DNA of 12,098 nucleotides from Acidaminococcaceae bacterium (GTDB lineage: Bacteria; Bacillota; Negativicutes; Acidaminococcales; Acidaminococcaceae), in the NCBI GenBank assembly GCA_017443165.1, contig JAFSOW010000054.1, forward strand, positions 1 to 12,098, in the 5' to 3' direction. Positions 6,757-12,098 of the stretch are shown here, piece by piece. A program made the translations under genes and the position numbers. The notes under the pieces were generated by a model. The model had not been told where the DNA came from. It did not search any database and saw only the letters and a list, made by a program, of their open reading frames with translations. Every line of letters begins with the position of its first letter. Positions within the stretch are counted from its first letter, which is position 1.

Positions 6757-6792
6757 ATAATTGTAAGAAAATTCTTTAAGAGGTGTGCGGCC

Positions 6793-7497
6793 GTGGGAAT
6801 GTATGAGGAAAACGAAAAAAAGGTACAAACCATTTTAGAGCGGGGCGTCGGAATCCTGGCCCGGAATTACGGCGTGCGAAAACTGGACGCAGGCGATTTT
6901 TCCGCCCCGGTAACGCTCAATACACAGTTCCGCATCGCCCATTATGAAATCGAAAACGTGGGGCACCTGATGACGATGTACACGGAAAACAATCCGCAGC
7001 TGCTGATGGCGACGTATACATTGACCCCCTATTATAAAAAGCTGCCCCTGATCAGTTCCGATTTTATTTTCAACGGGGACGGCGGCATGTTCCTGATCGA
7101 GATTTATGAACTGGTCAAAAACAGGGAAGCGGCCCCCTTCCAGGCATGGATCCGGAAATACGCGGAACGCTTCCGGGATCTGGCGGAATTCGGGGACATC
7201 CCGACGGAACCCTGCTTCTATGACCCGGTCCGCCCGGTTTATGTGTGCAAAAAAAGATTCCCCGGCCGGGACCAGGACGCAATTCAAAATCTGATTGACA
7301 TTATGAAAATTTTTATTGCACAGGAAAAATCGGAGAAACGGCTGGAAAAAGCGGACGCGGCGGAACAGGAAGCGATCCAGCGGAAATTTGTGGATGACCT
7401 GATCGACCAGAATGGTGTTTCCACACGGGTCTGGGTGAAAGAACACGGCGCGGACTACGTACGCCGGTTTTTCCATGAGATATTTTTCGGCGTATAG
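6793..7497 (+). CDS. Ferredoxin-dependent bilin reductase-like protein (PcyA/HY2 fold)
   Basis: Bilin reductases use ferredoxin electrons to reduce double bonds of linear tetrapyrroles without a flavin. The 234-aa product has the family's length. Compared with remembered cyanobacterial PcyA, the segment TQFRIAHYEIENVGHL (44-59) matches PQFRKMHLELAKVGKGL, keeping the catalytic Glu (E52, PcyA E76). TPYYKKLPLISSDFIF (78-93) matches the PLYGLPLFGCDIVAG region, keeping the catalytic Asp (D90, PcyA D105). The C-terminal STRVWVKEHGADYVRRFFHE (210-229) then IFFGV matches [21 protein letters not shown] then VLFDV. PcyA His88 appears replaced (Ala73 or a neighbour) and a 9-residue insertion follows E52. 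GTG 6793 has GAGGTG 7 nt upstream; ATG 6799 is the alternative. It leads the operon, 14 nt before the first flavoprotein. The fold is well supported, the substrate unknown. Confidence 0.75.
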   Translation: MGMYEENEKKVQTILERGVGILARNYGVRKLDAGDFSAPVTLNTQFRIAHYEIENVGHLMTMYTENNPQLLMATYTLTPYYKKLPLISSDFIFNGDGGMFLIEIYELVKNREAAPFQAWIRKYAERFRDLAEFGDIPTEPCFYDPVRPVYVCKKRFPGRDQDAIQNLIDIMKIFIAQEKSEKRLEKADAAEQEAIQRKFVDDLIDQNGVSTRVWVKEHGADYVRRFFHEIFFGV

Positions 7498-7511
7498 GAA
7501 AGGAGGAACCA

Positions 7512-8795
7512 ATGAAAAAAGACACCGTGATCGTGGGCGCGGGCCCCGCCGGCCTGATGGCGGCGCTGAAGCTGGCGGAACGGGGCATAACGCCCACCGT
7601 AATTGAGATGAAGAACAACATGGATAAGCTCAACAGGGCCTGCTCCATGCAGTTTATCATCGACGACGAATACGAAGCGGATGTCCTCAAAATCAAAGGG
7701 AAGAAGCTGGTCTTTACGAAATGCGGGCTGGAAGTTCCGTATACCGGGAAGCTGGTTCCGCTTTACAATAAGTATTACCATTCGCCCAAGGATCACATCA
7801 TCCGCTTTACGAGAAATGACGGGAAGGATCCTTTTTCCTATAAGTTTGACAAACAGTTTTTATTAAAGAGCCTCTTTGACGCCTGCGCCGCGAAGGGCGT
7901 CGAGTTCATGATGGGAACCCTGGTCCTCGGCGGAAAGGACAAAGGCGACGGGGTGGAGCTTACCCTCCGGCAAAAAGGGAAAAAGCTTGCCCTGACCTGC
8001 GATAAGCTGCTCATTGCAGAGGGTGTGAACGCATCGGTCTGCGGCAAATTTGGTTTGAATAAGCAGCGCCTGGGACAGGCCGGGGACAAAGTGCTCGATA
8101 TGGGCATGGCCTACAGCATGAAATATCTTATGGAAGGAATTACGGGCGTTGAGAACAACAGCTGGAACCTGTACTACGGCAACGCGTACCATTCTCAGAC
8201 GGCCTGCATCATCGGCCCCAGCCTGGAGGGGGATGGCATCTTTGAAGTGACCATTACCGGTTCCCCGGGCCTGATGCCAACGAAGATATTTGAAGAATTC
8301 ACTACCGCGAGCCCCATGGCTGAACATTTCAAAACCGCGAAACTGATCAAGAAGAACGGCTGCGGGCTGAAACCTTTCATGGCCATGAAAGAACCCTGCC
8401 GCGGCAATGTCATGGCCATCGGCGACTGCGCCGCCATGGTCGAAGTGGAAACCCAGGGAGGCCTCCTGTGCGGATACCGGGCCGCGAAAGCAGTGGCGGA
8501 GGAGCTGGAAGGCAGGGACGGTTTCGCGGCGTATACGAAATGGTGGCAGGATTCCTTTGAGTTTAACAGCGACGATTACATGGAGGTAAGCAAGGGCTAC
8601 GCGCTGGCTTTTGTCTATACGGACGATGAGCTGGATTATCTCTTTTCCCTCTGCGAAGGACATAACCTGCACGGCACCTACAGCCAGTACCTGACCCCGA
8701 AGCTGATCTGGGACTGCATCCGGCTTTCTTCGGAAAAGATCAGGGCGGAGCAGCCGAAAATCTATGCGAAGATGCATATGATGGGACAAGTTTAA
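7512..8795 (+). CDS. FAD-dependent oxidoreductase, geranylgeranyl reductase-like (paralog 1)
   Basis: A 427-aa flavoprotein. The N-terminal Rossmann motif is VIVGAGPAGL (6-15), with Glu32 ending the second strand as FAD-ribose ligand. The second FAD motif AIGDCAAMVEVETQGGLLCG (302-321) matches the GD-A-A-x(5)-G pattern of the geranylgeranyl-reductase/ChlP branch of the PHBH-like superfamily. NRACSMQF (41-48) is a conserved element shared with paralog 2. No NAD(P)-binding domain is evident, so electrons may come from the ferredoxin encoded next. Family members reduce isolated C=C bonds in isoprenoid chains; the substrate here is unknown. The C-terminal 90 residues are Trp/Tyr-rich and specific to the two paralogs. 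ATG 7512 is preceded by AAAGGAGG with 5 nt spacing, 14 nt after the bilin-reductase-like stop. Confidence 0.85.
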   Translation: MKKDTVIVGAGPAGLMAALKLAERGITPTVIEMKNNMDKLNRACSMQFIIDDEYEADVLKIKGKKLVFTKCGLEVPYTGKLVPLYNKYYHSPKDHIIRFTRNDGKDPFSYKFDKQFLLKSLFDACAAKGVEFMMGTLVLGGKDKGDGVELTLRQKGKKLALTCDKLLIAEGVNASVCGKFGLNKQRLGQAGDKVLDMGMAYSMKYLMEGITGVENNSWNLYYGNAYHSQTACIIGPSLEGDGIFEVTITGSPGLMPTKIFEEFTTASPMAEHFKTAKLIKKNGCGLKPFMAMKEPCRGNVMAIGDCAAMVEVETQGGLLCGYRAAKAVAEELEGRDGFAAYTKWWQDSFEFNSDDYMEVSKGYALAFVYTDDELDYLFSLCEGHNLHGTYSQYLTPKLIWDCIRLSSEKIRAEQPKIYAKMHMMGQV

Positions 8796-8807
8796 TCACG
8801 GAAACAA

Positions 8808-8899
8808 AGATTTATGTGATGACCTGAAATTTTTGCGTTGAGCGAAAGTTTATGAAATGAACACAGATTTTGCGTTGGACAACGATTTATGCGATGACC
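8808..8899 (+). repeat. Imperfect tandem repeats in the flavoprotein-ferredoxin gap
   Basis: The 119-bp gap holds about two and a half diverged copies of a 36-39-nt unit: 8808-8846, 8847-8882 and a partial copy 8883-8899 that runs into the ferredoxin ribosome site. Each starts (A)GATTTATGNGATGACC-like, and the two full copies continue to TTTTGCGTTG and end in (C/G)AA. Weak similarity continues back over the flavoprotein stop (GGACAAG-TTTAATCACGG). No promoter or terminator is obvious. Confidence 0.55.
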
Positions 8900-8914
8900 G
8901 AGGAGGAATTTACG

Positions 8915-9097
8915 ATGGCTCATGTTATCTCTGATGAATGTGTCGGCTGCGGCACCTGCGCGACGTTCTGCCCGGTGGGGGCGATTTCCCAGGGGGAGGA
9001 CGGTTATTACGATGTAGACCCCGCTGCCTGTGTGGACTGCGGAAGCTGCGAAAAAGCCTGCCCTGTCCAGGCCATCGCGGCGGAAGAGAAAGGATGA
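8915..9097 (+). CDS. 2[4Fe-4S] ferredoxin, 60 aa
   Basis: A clostridial-type ferredoxin carrying low-potential electrons in the cytoplasm. Two complete cluster motifs are visible: C9-x2-C12-x2-C15-x3-C19-P and C39-x2-C42-x2-C45-x3-C49-P, arranged with the usual internal pseudo-two-fold symmetry (CVGCGTCATFCP and CVDCGSCEKACP). The length is normal for the family. ATG 8915 has GAGGAGG (8900-8906) 8 nt upstream; a longer reading from 8870 would place 15 unlikely residues over the repeat region and ribosome site. It lies between the two FAD paralogs and ends 10 nt before the next start, so it is most likely the private electron donor for the operon's reductases, including the ferredoxin-dependent bilin-reductase-like protein. 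That partnership is inference. Confidence 0.95.
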   Translation: MAHVISDECVGCGTCATFCPVGAISQGEDGYYDVDPAACVDCGSCEKACPVQAIAAEEKG

Positions 9098-9107
9098 GGG
9101 CGCGGCC

Positions 9108-10391
9108 ATGATGAAAGATCTTCTGATCGTGGGTGCGGGTCCCGCCGGACTCCTGGCAGGGTATACCGCCGCGCAAAAAGGCCTGAACGTAACCGTCGTC
9201 GATATGAAGCGGGATATCACTGTGGTCAACCGGGCCTGTTCCGCCCAGTTCGTGCTGGACGAAGGATATGAGGGGGAAACGCTGAAGGCCGGGGAAGGGA
9301 AACTGGTCTTCACAAAAAACGGCTTCGAGGTTCCGTACCGGGGAAAACTGGTCCCGATCCTCCATAACTACATGTATTCCCCGAAGGGTCACCGGGTCGC
9401 CTTTGAATATGAAGACCTGCGTCCCACGGCGCTCAAGTTCGATAAAAAAGAACTTCTGCGCGGCCTGCTGGAACAGTGCGAAAAGGCGGGCGTTGAGATC
9501 CGCGCCAATACCATGGCCCTCAAAGGCCGGGATAACGGGAAATCCGTCGTCCTGACCCTGCGCGGAGACAGGGGGCACTATGAGCTGGAGGCGAAAAAAC
9601 TGATCATCGCGGAGGGTGTGAACCGCAGGCTCACATCCATCTTCGGACTGAACAAGGGTTATCAGTGTATGGGCATCCCCCTCACCTGCGAATACACGCT
9701 GGAAGGAACGGAGGGCATCCCCCACAACAGCTGGATCCAGTATTACGGCAATGTCTATCATCCGTTCATGGAAATTATGGTGGGTGAAAGCACCGAAAGC
9801 GATGATGCCCTGGAGTTTACCGTTATGGGGCTTGGGGACATGAGACCTGCCGCCTTTTTCGAAAAACTGGTAAAAGACAGCCCCCTGACGCCGAACCTCC
9901 GGAATGCCCGGATCGTCCAGCGCAAGGGCTGCAGCTGCTGTAACTATCTGTCCCTTTCCAAGCCGTATCACGGCAACGTGCTGGCCATCGGCGACAGCGC
10001 GGCCCATATCGAGGTCATCAACCAGGGCGCCATGATGTGCGGGTATCACGCGGGGAATGCCGTCGCGGACGAACTGAATGGAAAGAATGGTTTCGAAGCG
10101 TACGCGAAATGGTGGAACGGCGCGTTTGAATTTAACTGCGAAGATCCCATGGAGCAGTTAAAACTGTACGGCGCCCTCAGCATCAAGCGGACCCTGGCGG
10201 ACGATGAGATCGACTATCTCTTCTCCATGCTGGCGGATGAAAAACATTGCGGTCACTTCAACCAGTATGAGGTTCCAAAAAATTTCTGGACGGACGTCTT
10301 GAAGCACGATGCAGAAATCCGGAAAGACCGGCCCGCGCTCTATGACAAGCTGGCGGTCATAAGAACTTACAAGGAACAGGGAAAGTTTTAA
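9108..10391 (+). CDS. FAD-dependent oxidoreductase, geranylgeranyl reductase-like (paralog 2)
   Basis: A 427-aa flavoprotein of exactly the same length as paralog 1 and clearly homologous throughout. It has LIVGAGPAGL (6-15), Asp32 where paralog 1 has Glu, NRACSAQF (41-48), KLVFTKNGFEVPYRGKLVP, AEGVN, NSWIQYYGN and the FAD motif AIGDSAAHIEVINQGAMMCG (293-312). The C-terminal half carries a CSCC cluster (RKGCSCCNY) where paralog 1 has a single Cys (KNGCGLKPF). These differences at conserved positions suggest that the two act on different bonds or different intermediates, or form a heteromer. ATG 9108 (or the adjacent ATG 9111) is used, with GAGGG 7 nt upstream overlapping the ferredoxin stop; earlier in-frame codons lie inside the ferredoxin gene. 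The next genes are convergent. Confidence 0.85.
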   Translation: MMKDLLIVGAGPAGLLAGYTAAQKGLNVTVVDMKRDITVVNRACSAQFVLDEGYEGETLKAGEGKLVFTKNGFEVPYRGKLVPILHNYMYSPKGHRVAFEYEDLRPTALKFDKKELLRGLLEQCEKAGVEIRANTMALKGRDNGKSVVLTLRGDRGHYELEAKKLIIAEGVNRRLTSIFGLNKGYQCMGIPLTCEYTLEGTEGIPHNSWIQYYGNVYHPFMEIMVGESTESDDALEFTVMGLGDMRPAAFFEKLVKDSPLTPNLRNARIVQRKGCSCCNYLSLSKPYHGNVLAIGDSAAHIEVINQGAMMCGYHAGNAVADELNGKNGFEAYAKWWNGAFEFNCEDPMEQLKLYGALSIKRTLADDEIDYLFSMLADEKHCGHFNQYEVPKNFWTDVLKHDAEIRKDRPALYDKLAVIRTYKEQGKF

Positions 10392-10401
10392 AAAAGAATT
10401 A

Positions 10402-10457
10402 AATAAAATTATAAAAACACAGCGCGGTCTGCATTTGTTTTGCAAGCCGCGCTGTGT
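10402..10457 (-). terminator. Rho-independent terminator of the LeuC/LeuD-like pair, between convergent operons
   Basis: ACACAGCGCGG (10417-10427) pairs with CCGCGCTGTGT (10447-10457), and an inner TGCA/TGCA pair extends the stem around a 7-nt loop. On the minus strand it is followed by TTTTATAATTTTATTT, so it stops the dehydratase transcript about 110 nt past its end. On the plus strand the stem could also hinder the flavoprotein operon transcript, but no T-tract follows there. Confidence 0.85.
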
Positions 10458-10458
10458 G

Positions 10459-10487
10459 TGTTAGTAATCTTTGAATGTTAGTAATCT
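10459..10487. repeat. 12-bp direct repeat beside the convergent terminator
   Basis: TGTTAGTAATCT occurs at 10459-10470 and again at 10476-10487, a period of 17 bp. No function is evident. Confidence 0.6.
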
Positions 10488-10565
10488 GTGTACTTTATTT
10501 TTTTATGAATATTTGTGCGTGAAGTTTGTGCCTGATTAATCAAAGAAATGAATAACGCTCATTCC

Positions 10566-11063
10566 TTACGCGTTCCTCTTCCTGATTTTTTCTTCCATTA
10601 AGTAAGGTATCAGACCGCCCCGTTCCATGATGCCCACAATATGGGCCGGGATTTTGTTACTTGGATACGTTTCCCCTGTCGTCCGGTTATAAATCTTTCC
10701 TTCCTCAAAATCCACTTCGATGATATCGCCTTTGCGGATTTTGTCCGTGTCCGGGCACTCCACGGGAATCATGCCCACGTTGATGCAGTTGCGGTAAAAA
10801 ATCCGGGCGTAATCCATGGCCACCAGCACCCGGACGCCCAGTTCCTTCAGCATCAGGGGCGCCGTTTCCCGGCTGGACCCGGAGCCCAGGTTATGTCCGG
10901 CCACAAAGATATCGCCGGGCTGATACGCCCCGGCAAACTCCGGATCCACGTTCCGCATAGACCAGGCCGCCGCTTCCTTCACGCTCAGCTCGATGGATTC
11001 CGGGGGAGCAATGATATCCGTGTTAATGTTGTTTCCGTACTTCCATACTTTTCCTTTCACCAT
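10566..11063 (-). CDS. Aconitase-family dehydratase small subunit (LeuD/DmdB-like)
   Basis: The swivelling small subunit of a two-subunit hydro-lyase. It has the compact 165-aa length of archaeal-type LeuD. Family signatures are GKVWKYGNNINTD (4-16), GHNLGSGSSRET (56-67), ARIFYRNCINVGMIPVEC (about 86-103) and a C-terminal GGLIPYL. Two features differ from the isopropylmalate isomerases I know. The substrate loop after NTD reads PPESIEL where those have PARYL followed by two variable residues. The cluster-side motif has GSGSSRE rather than GCGSSRE. The substrate may therefore be another 2-hydroxy diacid, such as 2,3-dimethylmalate or a methylmalate, rather than 3-isopropylmalate. The start is ATG 11063, 3 nt after the large-subunit stop, with AGGAG in the end of that gene, so the two are translationally linked. 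Confidence 0.88.
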   Translation of the reverse strand: MVKGKVWKYGNNINTDIIAPPESIELSVKEAAAWSMRNVDPEFAGAYQPGDIFVAGHNLGSGSSRETAPLMLKELGVRVLVAMDYARIFYRNCINVGMIPVECPDTDKIRKGDIIEVDFEEGKIYNRTTGETYPSNKIPAHIVGIMERGGLIPYLMEEKIRKRNA

Positions 11064-11066
11064 GGC

Positions 11067-12098
11067 TCATGCTCCTTTCAGAAATTCCCGCGGGTCCGTA
11101 ACATAACCGGTTACAGCAGAAGCCGCCGCCGTCAGCGGCGATGCCAGATAGACTCCGGACGATTTGCTGCCCATGCGTCCCAGGAAGTTTCGGTTGGTGG
11201 TTGCCACGCAAACCTCGTTGTCCCCGATGTTGCCGGAGTGGACGCCCAGGCAGGCCCCGCAGGTGGAACACAAGATTGTGCAGCCGGCTTCCGCCAGGGT
11301 CTCCAGAATCCCCTCCCGCATGCAGCGGTTGTAAATGTCGCGGGATGCCGGCGAAACAAGGACGCGGATGCCGGATGCCACCGTATAGCCCCGCAGCAGA
11401 TCCGCTGCCATCTTCAGGTCATAGTAGCGTCCGCCGGTGCAGGAACCCAGATACACCTGGTCCACCCGGACCCGGTCAATGGCGTCAATGTCAAACACGT
11501 TATCCACTTCATGGGGGCAGGCCACCTGGGGCACCAGTTCCGATGCGTCAAACCGGAGGTCCCCGCAGTACACCGCGTCTTTATCCGCGTTGAACCGGCT
11601 GAAATCTTCCGTGATATTGAAGTTTTCTTTCAGATACGACGCCGTCACATCATCGCAGCCGATCAGCCCCGCCTTGGCCCCGGTCTCCACTGCCATATTG
11701 GTCAGGCACATGCGCTCGTCCATGTTCAGCGAATGAATAGCCTCACCGCAGTATTCCATGGTTTTATAGGTAGCACCGGAATGACCGATCTTCTGAATCG
11801 TCTTCAGGGAAATATCCTTCGCCATCACGCCGGTCCGCAGGGTTCCGTCCCAGCGGATGCGGATGCTTTCCGGAACTTTCAGCCAGATCTCCCCTGTAGC
11901 CAGCACGCCAGACATCTCCGTGGAACCGATGCCGGTGCCGAAACTGCAGAGGGCGCCGTAAGTGGTACTGTGGGAATCGGTGCCCACCACCAGCGTGCCC
12001 GGCAGCACATGGCCTTTGTCCATCATCACCTGATGGCAGGGACCCGCGAACTCGTAATAGTTGCCGATGCCGTTAGCCGCTGCCCAGTCCCGGGTGTA
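11067..12098 (-). CDS. Aconitase-family dehydratase large subunit (LeuC/DmdA-like, N-terminus outside window)
   Basis: The catalytic [4Fe-4S] subunit of the same hydro-lyase; it interconverts 2- and 3-hydroxy diacids by dehydration and rehydration. 343 residues are visible of roughly 420, reading in frame from the right edge (YTRDWAAANGIG...), so about 75 N-terminal residues are missing. Cluster ligands are present: Cys in YLGSCTGGR and the two Cys in CSTCGACLGVHSG. TDSHSTTYGALCSFGTGIG and TGEIWLKVPE are typical of the LeuC/homoaconitase branch, as is NMAVETGAKAGLI. No leuA or leuB is in the window, so a leucine pathway role is unproven. A dimethylmalate, methylmalate or homoaconitate substrate is possible; the small subunit's odd loop favours a non-leucine role. 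Confidence 0.92.
   Translation of the reverse strand, partial: YTRDWAAANGIGNYYEFAGPCHQVMMDKGHVLPGTLVVGTDSHSTTYGALCSFGTGIGSTEMSGVLATGEIWLKVPESIRIRWDGTLRTGVMAKDISLKTIQKIGHSGATYKTMEYCGEAIHSLNMDERMCLTNMAVETGAKAGLIGCDDVTASYLKENFNITEDFSRFNADKDAVYCGDLRFDASELVPQVACPHEVDNVFDIDAIDRVRVDQVYLGSCTGGRYYDLKMAADLLRGYTVASGIRVLVSPASRDIYNRCMREGILETLAEAGCTILCSTCGACLGVHSGNIGDNEVCVATTNRNFLGRMGSKSSGVYLASPLTAAASAVTGYVTDPREFLKGA

Noticed and set aside
6742..6798. Upstream ATG that would extend the bilin-reductase-like protein by 17-19 residues
   Set aside because: It falls between the -35 and -10 of the likely promoter and has no ribosome site; GTG 6793 has GAGGTG at ideal distance.
7863..8789. 308-codon open frame on the minus strand opposite the first flavoprotein
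   Set aside because: Antisense shadow of a well-supported FAD oxidoreductase; composition rich in His and Arg, and no motif.
8796..8914. Repeats before the ferredoxin gene as a CRISPR array
   Set aside because: The units are imperfect, directly adjacent without spacers, and too few.
8925..10049. 374-codon open frame on the minus strand opposite the ferredoxin and second flavoprotein
   Set aside because: It lies antisense to two genes with clear cofactor motifs, has no ribosome site or recognisable domain, and is explained by the codon bias of the plus-strand genes.

Overview
The window (12,098 bp, G+C in the low-to-mid fifties by eye) comes from a strongly Shine-Dalgarno-driven bacterium. 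The gene set (2[4Fe-4S] ferredoxin, Fe-S dehydratase, amino-acid SBP, GlcD-type dehydrogenase, SPASM protein, no respiratory genes) fits an anaerobic fermenter, most likely a Firmicute of the Negativicutes or Clostridia. That placement is an inference from gene style; no rRNA or other phylogenetic marker is present.

Layout. On the minus strand from the left: a truncated GlcD/D-lactate-dehydrogenase-type FAD oxidase (<1-781); a 642-aa protein with a C-terminal SPASM Fe-S domain and a radical-SAM-like middle region lacking the CX3CX2C motif (989-2917); a TetR regulator followed 22 bp later by a 206-aa protein of unknown function (4362-3081, ending in a strong terminator); an orphan lipoprotein solute-binding protein (5295-4504) behind a sigma70 promoter with two related palindromes and a structured leader; and a sodium:bile-acid-family (BASS) transporter (6508-5579). 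Divergent from the transporter, on the plus strand, is a compact four-gene redox operon (6793-10391). Convergent with that operon is a minus-strand aconitase-family dehydratase pair (LeuC/LeuD-like, 12098-10566; the large subunit runs off the window).

The most interesting part is the plus-strand operon. Its first gene encodes a protein whose motifs match ferredoxin-dependent bilin reductases (the PcyA/PebS/HY2 fold), a family best known from phototrophs, plants and cyanophages. It is followed by a geranylgeranyl-reductase-like FAD oxidoreductase, a 60-aa 2[4Fe-4S] ferredoxin and a second FAD oxidoreductase that is a same-length paralog of the first. A dedicated ferredoxin beside a ferredoxin-dependent reductase and flavoproteins of a family that can take electrons from ferredoxin suggests a self-contained C=C-reducing pathway. 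A linear tetrapyrrole substrate (bilin, bilirubin, anaerobilin or chlorophyll catabolite) is the leading hypothesis, perhaps imported by the divergent BASS transporter. This is inference; no heme oxygenase or heme-opening enzyme lies in the window.

Secondary points: two near-identical intrinsic terminators 2.5 kb apart; paired operator-like palindromes 52 bp apart around the SBP promoter; overlapping alternative hairpins in the SBP leader; imperfect tandem repeats before the ferredoxin gene; and a small dehydratase subunit lacking the usual substrate-loop residues of isopropylmalate isomerase. No stretch longer than 300 bases lacks a gene.
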